Assembly (NCBI GenBank): GCA_012064385.1
Contig: QRDG01000415.1
Coordinates: 2,201,792-2,265,791 of the forward strand
DNA: 64,000 nt
Source of the DNA: Puccinellia tenuiflora
Lineage: Eukaryota > Streptophyta > Magnoliopsida > Poales > Poaceae
Direction of reading: 5' to 3'
Part shown: in pieces, positions 34,099 through 44,869 of the stretch
Layout of the letters: every line of letters starts with the position of its first letter
How positions within the stretch are numbered: the first letter of the stretch is position 1
Notes under the pieces: generated by a model
Seen by the model: the letters and a program-made list of their open reading frames with translations, nothing else
Told to the model about the DNA's origin: nothing
Database searches by the model: none
Translations under genes and position numbers: made by a program

Positions 34099-37000
34099 GA
34101 AAGCGCGCTCGTCGAGTTCCTGCGCGAGAACTGGAAGATATTCGCCTGGCAACCTTCTGACATGCCAGGTATACCAAGGGAACTCGCCGAGCACTCCTTA
34201 CGCGTCCGAAAAGACGCTAGACCAGTCAAGCAGACCTTGAGGCGCTTCGCGGGTCCTAAGAGAGATGCTATCAGCAAGGAGATCGACCGGCTGCTTCACG
34301 CCGGATTTATTCGAGGAAATAAAGGATTCAGAGTGGGTAGCAAACCCGGTACTGGTGGAAAAGAAGAAGACGAAGAAACTCCGCATGTGCGTCGACTTCA
34401 CCGCCATCAACAAATGCTGCCCCAAGGATCACTTTCCGCTCCCGCGGATTGATCAGATCGTCGATTCGACTGCAGGCTGTGCACGCCTATCCTTCCTGGA
34501 TGCCTACTCTGGGTACCAGCAGATCAGGATGAAAGTCGAGGACCAGGAGAAGACGGCGTTCATCACACCACACGGTGTATTCTGTTACCAGATGATGCCC
34601 TTCGGGTTGAAGAACGCTGGAGCCACATACCAGCGCACGATGCAGGCCTGCTTGAAGGAGCTCATAGGACAGATCGTCCAGGTCTACGTCGATGACATAG
34701 TCGTCACCACCCGCACAGAGGACAGCCTCATCGACGACCTCCGCAAGGTCTTCGACGCGCTTAACGAGTACCAGATCAAGTTAAACCCAGAAAAGTGCGT
34801 CTTCGGCGTCCCAGCCGGAGAACTACTGGGGTATCTTGTCTCTGCGAGAGGAATCGAAGCCAACCCTGAGAAGGTGCAGAACATACTCGACATGCCTGCA
34901 CCGACCAAACTTCATGAAGTACAACGCCTAGCCGGCAGAGTCGCAGCACTCAGTCGTTTATTAGTAAGTTGGGAGAAAAGGCCCTGCCCTTCTACCAACT
35001 GATGAAAAAGGCAGACAAGTTCGAGTGGACAGAGGAGGCACAAGATGCATTCGACAAACTGAAGCAGACCCTCACAACCCCTCCAGTGCTGGTGGCACCA
35101 CATGAGAACGAGCCACTGTACCTATATGTGGCAGCCACGAACAGGGTGGTCAGTACCGTACTCGTAGTCGAGCGGGAGGAAGAAGGAAAGAGTCACCCTA
35201 TTCAGCGACCTGTGTATTACCTCAGCGAGGTGCTAACTGATTCCAAGCAGCGATACCCGCACTACCAGAAGCTGGCATACGGAGTCTTCATGACGTCCAG
35301 GAAGGTGGTCCACTATTTCTCCGAGCACCCGATCACGGTGGTAAGCTCCTCTGCCCTATCCGACATCCTCACTAACCCAGCCGCGACAGGAAGAGTCGCC
35401 AAGTGGGTTGTCGAGTTAGGGCCATGGGGGCTGAAGTACGCACACCCGAAGGCAATCAAGGCCCAGGTCCTCCCAGAGTTCACCACAGAGTGGATAGAAG
35501 CACAACTGCCCGACGAGCCCGACTTGTCCAATGCATGGACAATGTATTTTGATGGATCCAAGAAATTCAACTCAGCCGGAGCAGGAGTCGTGCTCATTTC
35601 ACCTAAAGGCGACAAGCTGAAGTACGTGCTGCAGATGAAGTTCCCAACTCCTTCCAACAACGAAGCAGAGTACGAAGCCCTGATCCACGGCATGCGGATG
35701 GCCCAGAACTGCGGCGCCACTCGCCTCATGATCTACGGCGACTCCTATCTGGTTGTGCAGCAAACCATGAAGCAGTGTGATGCCATCGCTGACAACATGA
35801 TAGCCTACAGGGAGCTGTACAATCAACTGGAAGGCCTCTTCGACGGCTGTGAACTGCGGCACATCGGCCGCGAAAGCAACGAAGAAGCTGACATCCTGGC
35901 CAACCTAGGATCGGATCGAGCTCCGGTGCCACCCGGAGTCTTCCTCGAGTGCATCACACAGCGCTCAATCAAGGTCCGGCCCCCGCCAGGACCCTCTACA
36001 TCGACAACAAGCACCGCCAACCCGCCAAGCACGGAGAAGGAGGTCATGGAGATAATGCTAGTCGAGCCCACGTGGACAAGCCCGTATCTGGCCTACATGC
36101 TGCACCAGCGGCTGCCGGAGAACCCAGTCGAAGCCAAGCGCATCGTCCGCCGTTCCAAAGGCTTCACCATCATCAATGGCGAGCTCTACAAGAGAAGCAT
36201 CTCAGGAGTACTCCAAAGGTGCATCGATCCAGCCGACGGCCAAGCAATCTTACTCGACATCCACGCCGGCATATGCGGGCACCACGCAAGCAGTCGAGCA
36301 CTGGTGGCCAAGGCCTTGCGAGCAGGGTTCTACTGGCCCACCGCAATGCAAGACGCAGAAGAGCTGGTCAGAAAATGCGTTGGCTGTCAGGAGTTCGCCA
36401 ACAAGCCGCATGCACCAGCGTCGGCACTGAAGACAATACCACTCGCGTGGCCCTTCGCGCAATGGGGACTCGACATGGTAGGTCCCTTCAAGAAATCCTC
36501 CCCAGGCGGGCACACTCACCTCCTGGTGGCAGTCGACAAGTTCACGAAGTGGATCGAGGCGGTCCCAATCACAAGCTCAACCGCAACCTCAGCGGTCAAC
36601 TTCATCAGGTCAATCATCTTCAGGTTCGGTGTGCCACACGGCATCATCACCGACAACGGGACGAACTTCACAGCCGAAGAATTCAGGGATTTCTGCTCTG
36701 AACAAGGTGTCAAGCTCAGCTATGCATCCGTCTCGCACCCGCAATCCAATGGGCAAGTCGAGAAAGCCAACGGCCTAGTCAGCAAAGGCATCAAGAAGCG
36801 TCTGCGAGTACCGTTGAAGCGAGCCGCAGGAGCCTGGGTGGAGGAGTTACCAAGCGTGCTGTGGAGCCTACGCACCACGCCAAACAGATCTACCCAGTAT
36901 ACACCATTCTTCATGGTGTATGGTGCCGAAGCAGTCCTGCCCTGCGACATCAAATTTGACGCTCCACGAGTGGTGGCATACGACGAGTCGGATGCTGAAG

Positions 37001-37308
37001 AAGCACTTGAAGATGATGTGGATGTCCTGGATGAAGCACGCGACATCGCCCTCAGCCGCACAGCCGTGTACCAGCAAGACCTGCGCAACTACCACGGTCG
37101 GCGACTGCGGCCTAGAGCATTCGTCCCAGGGGACCTGGTTCTCCGGCTCAAGCAGAAGAAGGTGCACAAACTCGCCTCCCCATGGGAGGGGCCATACATT
37201 GTGACAGAGGCAATCGGCAACGGAGCTTACCGCCTGAAGGACTCGAAGACAGGGACAGTCTGCAGCAATCCGTGGAACGTGGCACAGTTACGCCGCTTCT
37301 ACGCCTGA
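34099..37308 (+). pseudogene. Element B pol: RT, RNase H and integrase
   Basis: The RT N-terminal part (34099-34310) is followed by a one-base gain near 34314. RT then continues (CVDFTAINKCCPKD, FLDAYSGYQQIRM, VYVDDIVV) to 34960, where a one-base loss occurs. The last frame (34969-37308, 779 codons) holds the RT connection, RNase H (YFDGSKKF, NNEAEYEALIHG, YGDSYLVVQQ, NEEADILANL) and integrase: HHCC (HAGICGHHAS, CVGCQEFANK), LDMVGPF, TDNGTNF, and Glu in SNGQVEKAN, then the PWEGPYIV C-terminal module. The catalytic residues are present. AATAAA at 37432 follows the stop. Confidence 0.87.
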
Positions 37309-37493
37309 TAAACCCCAGCTTGTAAGCTTCGCCTTGTTAAGTAGCAGCAGGTTTCTTACGCACTCTTTCCCTCGCCAGGGTACCTAAGGGGACTGGAAGG
37401 GTTTTAACGAGGCGGCCTGTTTGCGAGAATCAATAAAGATATTTGAAGAAAAAGACTTTGTCATTTCTCCTTTGCGAGCAATCAACTCAAATC

Positions 37494-38556
37494 CTAGGCC
37501 GCCACTCGAACCACTCGGGGGCTCGCGCCATACAGGTCTAAGTCCAGCCTAGGCCGCCACTCGAATCACTCGGGGGCTGCGCCACACAGGCATAACTCGA
37601 AAACCCTAGGCCGCCATCCGAACCACTCGGGGGCTCGCGCCATACAGGTCTAAGTCCAGCCTAGGCCGCCACTCGAATCACTCGGGGGCTGCGCCACACA
37701 GGCATAACTCGAAAATCCTAGGCCGCCACCCGAACCACTCGGGGGCTCGCGCCATACAGGTCTAAGTCCAGCCTAGGCCGCCACTCGAATCACTCGGGGG
37801 CTGCGCCACACAGGCATAACTCGAAAATCCTAGGCCGCCACCCGAACCACTCGGGGGCTCGCGCCATACAGGTCTAAGTCCAGCCTAGGCCGCCACTCGA
37901 ATCACTCGGGGGCTGCGCCACACAGGCATAACTCGAAAATCCTAGGCCGCCACCTGAACCACTCGGGGGCTCGCGCCATACAGGTCTAAGTCCAGCCTAG
38001 GACGCCACTCGAATCACTCGGGGGCTGCGCCACACAGGCATAACTCCAAAAACCCTAGGCCGCCACTCGAACCACTCGGGGGCTCGCGCCATACAGGTCT
38101 AAGTCCAGCCTAGGCCGCCACTCGAATCACTCGGGGGCTGCGCCACACAGGCATAACTCGAAAACCCTAGGCCGCCACTCGAACCACTCGGGGGCTCGCG
38201 CCATACAGGTCTAAGTCCAGCCTAGGACGCCACTCGAATCACTCGGGGGCTGCGCCACACAGGCATAACTCCAAAAACCCTAGGCCGCCACTCGAACCAC
38301 TCGGGGGCTCGCGCCATACAGGTCTAAGTCTCGCCTAGGCCGCCACTCGAATCACTCGGGGGCTGCGCCGCACAGGCATAACTCAAAAACCCTAGGCCGC
38401 CACTCGATTCACTCGGGGGCTCGCGCCATACAGGTCTCAGTCCAACCTAGGCCGCCACTCGAATCACTCGGGGGCTGCGCCGTACAGGCATAACTCAAAA
38501 ACCCTAGGCCGCCACTCGATTCACTCGGGGGCTCGCGCCATACAGGTCTACGAGTG
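37494..38556 (+). repeat. 112-bp tandem array of element B, about 9.5 units
   Basis: TACAGGTCTA recurs at 37531, 37643, 37755, 37867, 37979, 38092, 38204, 38317, 38429 (TACAGGTCTC) and 38541, a period of 112-113. Each unit is two related halves of about 56 bp, one reading CCACTCGAACCACTCGGGGG then CTCGCGCCATACAGG, the other CCACTCGAATCACTCGGGGG then CTGCGCCACACAGG. CACTCGGGGGCT therefore occurs about 20 times, on the same strand as the polypurine tract (GCACTCGGGGGCTAC) at 43318-43333. Confidence 0.92.
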
Positions 38557-38643
38557 CAAAATCACGCATTATACATCACATGAGCATACATACATGCATA
38601 TTTACGTTACAAGCTAACATCATACAACAACAGACTGCTATCC

Positions 38644-39511
38644 TTACTCTACAGGTTCCTCCTTTGGCGCATCAAGCGGCCCCACAAGCTGCTCGCTGAA
38701 GGCCTGGACTTGCTGAATCATCTGGCGCGCAGCCGCAAGAGTATCGGCGTAGTCACCTGCTCCAGGCAAGCCGTCAAGCACCTTGTCCAAGGGAAGATGG
38801 GGCCGATGCATTCGAACGTACGCCAGCGCCACGTTCGCCCCGGCAACAAGCTGGGTGTGCACGACTTCCTTCAACGCCTTGACTTTACCCTCACGGTACC
38901 TCTCCAGCAGCGCAGCCAGTCCGCTAGGTTGCTCGTTGTGCGGAAAGAATACCTTGTTGACCTGCAATAGAGTGTTTCTGCAACCTTCCAAGAGCAAAGC
39001 AGCCCGCCAGGTGCGATCCAGCATTCTTGCAAGTATACTGCCCTTGGACTTGTCCGACCAAAATTGACGAGCTTCGAGTGAGTCACCGGCGGCTTCTCTA
39101 TCCACTCGCTCGTCCACTCGACCCCGCTCGGCCGTCTGGTCAGCATTCACATCTGCATGAAGACCCAGCACTTAGAACAGTGCAAGCATAAAGACACAAG
39201 AGCAAAGCGTCAGAAGACCAACCTTGCAGTTGTCGACTAATCAGGTCCATCTGGCCAAGAAGGAATTCCTCACGCTGTGAGAACGGCGCAGCAGGCCGTG
39301 ACTTCAAGCGCTCCAACTCCAACTTGGCAGTCCTCACCTTCGACTCAAGTTCAACAATCTTGTTCCTCATATAGGTGAACACTCGTTGGTCATTGGCGCT
39401 CCGCGCGCGGGCTGGAGGAGCTTGACGACGAGGGCGAGTGGGTGCAGCCGAAGAAGTATCCTCGTTCTCACCCACAACGGCGGCCCCAGCAACCTCGGGA
39501 GTCTCACCCAT
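38644..39511 (-). CDS. Second antisense gene of element B (two exons, 271 aa)
   Basis: Exons 39511-39223 and 39170-38644; the intron (39222-39171) is GT-AG and only 52 bp. The joined frame is 816 nt. The first exon has a basic, Pro/Ala-rich start and a coiled coil (NKIVELESKVRTAKLELERL). The second has a helical domain (RTWRAALLLEGCRNTL, HTQLVAGANVALAYVRMHRP) that I recognise from C-terminal parts of grass antisense retrotransposon proteins. It starts 184 bp past the stop of the larger antisense gene, on the same strand. It may be a separate gene or the split C-terminal end of the other one, since element A has one long gene here. Function unknown. Confidence 0.6.
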
Positions 39512-39694
39512 CTCAGGCTGCCAAGTTCGACAGTGTCAAGCAAGGAAAAGATCACATCCTAGAAGAAAGTATGACAAAAGACTCGAAGGCACATATTCAC
39601 ATTTCAGAATCAGTTTGTCCGCGGCCAGACGACCCGCAAACTGTATGGTTCATTACAGGCTATGACCAAAAGAAGAACCCTAAGACAAAGGAAA

Positions 39695-42371
39695 CTACAT
39701 GGCAGACTCTGACTGGGAGCGTTTCTTCCTAGCAGCCAACTCCCTAGCCTTGGCGATCTTCCTCTCGAAGGTGGCTATCAACTTCTCAGCCAGCTGACTC
39801 GCCTGCACCTTCACACCGCTGAGGGACGCGGTCTTGCCGTCAGGTCTCCGAGGGAAGTCGCTGACAACCTTCTCAAAGTCACCTGCGACTTGGTGACCAA
39901 GTAGGAGCTGGAAAGTGAGCTCTGAGCCGCGTACCGTCTGAGCACGCGTGAAGTCCGCCAGGGTGGTCGCTTCGCCTTCAAATGGAGCCGCAAGCGCATC
40001 GACATCGACCGGCGACGGCTGCTCGGGGAAGATGCTCCGGTGCACACTCGCCAGGGCACCCTTCGACTTCTGCAGCGCCGCCGACGATTGCTGCAGCGCA
40101 GCCGAAGCATACGCGTAGGCACGATCAACAAAGCCAACAGCTTTCTCCAGGTCGAGATTCTCACTGGAGGTATCTTCCGGAGGAGCGCCTCCGCACGGCT
40201 CTGAACAACGGAAAGAGGACCAAGCTTGTAAGAAATCAGAAAGCGACACAAGACAAAGTAGGCAATGAGCCGAGATATTTACCTCCAATTGCTTTGGCGA
40301 GTGTGAGCAATCGCTCAACCTGGGTCTTCTCTCGATCACCCCGGGTTTGCTCACGCTTTTGAGCCGCACCCAGGGATCTTTCCAGCTCCGCGACCCGCTT
40401 CGCCAGGCTCTCCTTCTCGCCTGTGGATCACCAGAGCAGTCAATAATGAAGACAGTCGCAGCACCACTCGAACCCAAGGGTTAGTACTTACTGTTAGCCT
40501 GCTCCAAAGCAGCGTGGAGTCGGTTCTTCTCCTTCTCCATCCCCAAAAAGGCCTTGGCTCCCTCCAGCAGTTGGCGACAAAACGGCTGTGCACAGAACAA
40601 GATGTCAATCTGTGCCCGACTATTCCAGTCACGCACATCTTCGGGGGCTACTCCCATCGGGAGCGCTGTTCGCGCACCCGATACAGATCTTGAAGACTGA
40701 GTCAAGAAAAACTTACATGCTCAAGCAATCCGGCGTCCACCGAGGTCGCATCAGCAGTCTTCTCTGGCATGGAGGAGGTCGAAGCCTTCACGATCGACGC
40801 GCCACCCGCCTGCGGCTCCTCTTCGGTCGCATTCACGGTGCGCTCGAGCACGGGAGCAGAAGTATGCTCCGTCTCTGGAGGCGAAGAACCGGCAGCACCA
40901 GTGCGGTTGCTGGGACAGGACAATTCAAATTCAAATACTCGCAAAGGCAGAAAGGGCACTCGACAAAACAAGATGACGCCTGAAAGACTAACCTGGTGAT
41001 GTCCTGATCATCATCGCTCTCCACGGAGACGGAGGGCAGTCTCGCGAACCTAGTTGGCGGCGCAGAGCTAAGCGGAGGCACGAACGCAGGCTCCGTCGGG
41101 TCGCTCGTGTACCTGGCGCCCGAAGACGACTCGCTCGCCTCGTCCACGTCCTCCACCTCCACCTGCTTCGCGGGTGACGAAGCCGAAGCAGACTCGCCAA
41201 TCCTTCGCCTTTGCCGCTTATGCAGCGGCTCCTCGTCTTCATCATCCTCCTCCACCTCTTCGCTCGGAGAGTTGGCGGAAGGGAGTTCGTCGTCGTCCTC
41301 CTCGTCCTCCTTCAAAATTTCTGCCTCTTCGTGAGGGCCGTTCTCCATCAGCGGAGGAAGGCTAACAAAGCTGGAACGACCCTGTCAAAAAGTTCGAGTC
41401 AAGCAATAAGATTCGACTGAAGAAAACCGAAGACAAGCAAGGTTCAAGACATTTACCTCAGGCACAGGGTTGTCGAGGCCATATGGCTGCACCGGGCACT
41501 TGACGCTGCATGTGTCTGCGGCTCGGAGGCTGGTGATGCTCCTCACCTTCGACTCGACTCCTTCGTCATCAAGTTCATCGCCGGATGCACGCGCCCACAT
41601 TGGCTGGTCGCGGCGGCGGAGTGGCTGCACTCGGAGCCTGAAGAAGGTGGCGATGAGGTACACCCCACCCGACTCGCGACCGAGGGTCTTCAGAAGATCG
41701 CGGAGGAGTGCCAGCAGCGGTTTGGTCGCCTCCTTGTCTTCCTTGGACAGCGGGTGCGACCACGCCTTCGTCTTCTGCAACGCGCGGTCAGCCGCGAAGT
41801 CGGGAAGGCCTTCCTGGTCGCACCTGACGTAGAACCACTTCCTCCGCCAATTCTGGACGGAGTCAGATTTCTTCATCTGGAAGAACGCGGTGTCGCCACG
41901 CACTTGAATGTTGAAGCCGCCGACTGGGTAGACCTGCTTCGATTTTCCAACGTTCTTGCGAACGAGGAATAGAGACTTCCAGAGAAGCCAGTTGGGAGAG
42001 ATTCCCAAAAAGCACTCGCAGAGCACGATAAAGCTCGCGATGCTCAAGACGCTGTTGGGAGTCAGATCATGAATCTGAATCCCATAAGCATACATGAGAC
42101 CACGAACAAAATCGTGGATGGGGAACCCGAAACCCCGTGGAAGGAACTCCACGAAGCAAACGCGTTCCCCATCGCGAGGAGAGGGGAGTACCTCTTTTCC
42201 CGGAGCGCGCACAGCCGCCTGGTCCGCCGGCGGCAGCAGCCCCTGCGCGCGGAGACTCTCCAGATCGGTTTTCTTCACCGACGACTTCACCCAGTCGCCT
42301 TCCACCTTCTTCATGCCCGCGTCGGCAGCGGCGGCGGTGCCCTCGGTGGTCTTCACCCTCTTCAAGCCCAT
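39695..42371 (-). CDS. Main antisense gene of element B (six exons, PF04195-type, 744 aa)
   Basis: Exons 42371-41457, 41381-40993, 40909-40717, 40585-40492, 40420-40283, 40200-39695. Each intron is GT-AG, and the phases add to one frame of 2,235 nt. Exon 1 has a basic start (MGLKRVKTTEG) and the PF04195-type domain (IHDLTPNSVLSIASF, LCECFLGISP, WRRKWFYVRCD), clearly related to that of element A (IHDLAPNSVLTLSNF). Exon 2 is Asp/Glu-rich with a KRQRRR basic patch. Exons 4-5 form a coiled coil. Exon 6 is helical with a basic end (RKIAKARELAARKKR). I chose the ATG at 42371 rather than the upstream open frame because a TATA-like GTATATAATT lies at about 42490. The gene lies opposite to gag-pol. 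Function unknown. Confidence 0.8.
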
Positions 42372-42486
42372 CCTCGCTACGGAAAGTGGAGAAAGCTTTG
42401 GAGAATCGGGCGCAAGGGCAGCAATGGAGGAGGAAGCAAGGGAGACGACGGCGAAATGAGGAAGGCGTGAACTGTTCCCCACCGCG

Positions 42487-42499
42487 GTGAAAATTATAT
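42487..42499 (-). promoter_or_regulatory. Possible TATA box of the element B antisense gene
   Basis: On the minus strand GTATATAATTTTCACC lies about 120 bases upstream of the ATG at 42371. Inferred from position. Confidence 0.45.
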
Positions 42500-43317
42500 A
42501 CCGCGGGGTCAGTTCATCCTGGCCGTCCTCCACGAAGCCGCAACTCGAGGCAACATCTGGCCGTCCACGCGTCGCGCGGAGATAGCAACCGTCGCCGGCC
42601 ACGCCGCCCACTACGCGCGGGAATCGAGGCGCCATCATCATACCACGAAAATTTCGCGCCCAAGGGTCAGAACAGTCAATACTGACACTGGGACCGCTCT
42701 GTTACGTCCCATCGGATGCAGAGCACGCCGAAAACGTCAGCCCTGACGTCATCAGCGGAAGAGTATAAAGTAAGCCAACGGGCTGATGGAGCACCCGGAC
42801 AGTTTTTCGAGTGCAACAAGGAACAGTAAGCTCTGAGAGCTGAGTCGACTCGATAATCCATTCGAGTGAGACAAATACATAGTAAGCTTTACAAAGCTGA
42901 TGACACCCGAATTCATCATTCGAGTGGACTCCAACCAGTAAGCTTTCATAGCTGAGTTTAAGTCGATTCCGTAGGCCATTAAGGCTGAGTACAAAGTAAG
43001 TCGAACAAGGCCAGTTTTGACTTGGGCATTTCGAGTCATCTTTTTACTCCCATCGGGAGCGGGCTTTTCGACTGAAGAAAAATTGAGTTTAACCTCAATT
43101 GCAAGCAATTCAGCTTAATCTCGGGGGCTACTCCCATCGGGAGCGCTGTTCGCGCACCCGATGACTAAGGACAACGACAGTCGAAAGCTGGCGAGTCAAG
43201 AAAATCATGAAGCGCACTCGATTATTCAAGACAGTAGCAGCCGAAGATTGGCTCGCGAAGGAGTCAGGTGGCGTGCCCGGAGGAAGGAGTCCTTTACTCG
43301 ACTCTGCGATTCGACTA
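42500..43317. other. Element B 3' region upstream of the antisense gene
   Basis: No gene. The stretch has repeated phrases of the type GTAAGCTTTACAAAGCTGA / AGTAAGCTTTCATAGCTGAG (42830-43010). It also holds a 42-bp stretch starting CGGGGGCTACTCCCATCGGG at 43122 that recurs at 40641, inside intron 3 of the antisense gene. Confidence 0.6.
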
Positions 43318-43333
43318 AGCACTCGGGGGCTAC
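43318..43333 (+). promoter_or_regulatory. Element B polypurine tract
   Basis: GCACTCGGGGGCTAC directly precedes the 3' LTR (TGTCGTGGGG). Its core is shared with element A and with the tandem array. Confidence 0.75.
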
Positions 43334-43762
43334 TGTCGTGGGGCTACCTTTCGGGTGCCCCACGGTGGTGATACCTGGGTCACGCCAAGAGAAGCCCATT
43401 GAAGCCCATGAAATGTACCGTGTGGCCCAAGTAGTCGGTTAGGCCGGTGAGAGTTCTCTTATCTTGTAACGTGCAATCTGCACCGTCCACCCGAGACCTG
43501 GCCTGTGATATAAAGGCCAGGAGGGTGCGTCGTCTAGGTCAAGCAACCAGCAAGCAAACCCTAGCGAGATTGCATCTCGCCATTGTAGCCACCTCGATAA
43601 TTCCAGACAAGCAGGAGTAGGTCTTTACCTCACCTCGAGGGGCCGAACCTGGGTAAAACTCGCCCCCTGTTAGCCGTCTTAACCACCAACGATTCATACT
43701 CTCTCCCCCTCAATCAACCCGGGGTACACAACCTTGGGATTTGCCGAGCCCACTACTCGTCA
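43334..43762 (+). repeat. Element B 3' LTR
   Basis: 429 bp, from TGTCGTGGGGCTACC to CTACTCGTCA, with TATA box GATATAAAGG near 43508. About 93% identical to the 5' LTR. Confidence 0.9.
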
Positions 43763-44869
43763 ACCGCCGATGTAGCTCAATTGCAATCCATCATGGAGCG
43801 TCGCATGGTCAAGAAGGGTAACATGTCAGTGCCCCAAATCCGGGTCCTTTGGATGCACCTTCCATCATGGAGCGTCGCATGGTCAAGACCGCTCCATTTT
43901 TGAGATTATCACGTCCTTCGTCATCATTTCGCTACTATATATAGCTCCGTGGAAAGAGGAATTGTCTCGAGGAGGTGACAATGTCACGACCTAGCCCATG
44001 GTTGTGCCAGGCATGGGGTCGATGGTCCACACAAGCAGATGGAGCTGGACCATCGAGCATGGCTTGGTCAAAGCTATAGACTAAGAGAGGCACAATTGGT
44101 GTGGTTTATATAGAGTGTGAGTGGCCTTGGTGTATGCACCGCATGGGACCATTTCTCAGTGGCGTGAGTGTGGTTAAAGGGGAGCCGTGACGATTCATTG
44201 TGTTGTGAAACTCTGAATTCCCTCTACCTACTCATCTCATCCCTCTCTCGTTTCTCTGATTTATCATGCAAATTCTCTTGTTCCCTCCCCACTTCTTCGT
44301 GAGATCTCAAGGGGCCTCACATAAAGGGTGGCTCTCCAGAGATACGGTGGATGGTGGCTGCCCCCCTAGAACTAGTTGGGCTCGAGCGTCGTGGACGGAT
44401 GGCTACGGTGGAGGCTGTGGGCGCACGGCCCCTTGGCGTCGATGGGTCGTGGTATGGTGGAACGAAAAGAGCTTTAGTGGACAACTGAAATGGAATTATA
44501 CGGTTCGTATTGTTAAAGTACTTTAGATTCATAATTTAGAAAAAAGACAATAAGGTACTTTTGGTGACAGTCAACCATCGTAACACGACTCTCAATTTGG
44601 CCGAACTTGATTCTTTTACCTAGGACAACTCTCGAATGCCTTTTTTTTTAACCAAAGGGAGTATTGTGTAGATGTTCATGTATGGGTTGATTTGCTACAC
44701 CATTGTGTGTGATATGCCGAGACCTATGATCTATCTGCAAGCAAAAAAAATGATGATATTTCAACTTTTTTATCTAAAAGAGGTTCAAATTTTAATTTTC
44801 AGCATACTTCTGGTTATGGGAAACCAAAATTTATTCATATATCACATTACATATAACATCAATTCTGCC
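43763..44869. other. Intergenic stretch with a 28-bp direct repeat
   Basis: TCCATCATGGAGCGTCGCAT plus eight further bases occurs at 43787-43814 and again at 43861-43888. No protein frame or known repeat is recognised in the rest; 44640-44650 is a T run. Confidence 0.6.

Larger units (their letters stand above)
30311..43762 (+). mobile_element. Gypsy element B (Tat-like), plus strand, with LTRs
   Basis: The element has 429-bp LTRs (30311-30739, 43334-43762), a primer-binding site, gag-protease, RT-RNase H-integrase, a tandem array, and two antisense genes before the polypurine tract. The LTRs differ at roughly 30 positions including small indels (about 93% identity by eye), so it is older than A. 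The sense frames carry about five single-base shifts. No target-site duplication is visible (GACGT left, ACCGC right). Domain order and antisense genes match element A, so both belong to one lineage. Confidence 0.88.

Noticed and set aside
37494..38556. Regular repeats that could suggest a CRISPR array
   Set aside because: Units follow each other without unique spacers, the setting is a plant retrotransposon, and no cas-like genes exist. It is a tandem array of dimeric 112-bp units.
44266..44526. 86-codon plus-strand frame near 44.3 kb
   Set aside because: No known domain, no convincing start context, and open frames of this length are expected by chance.
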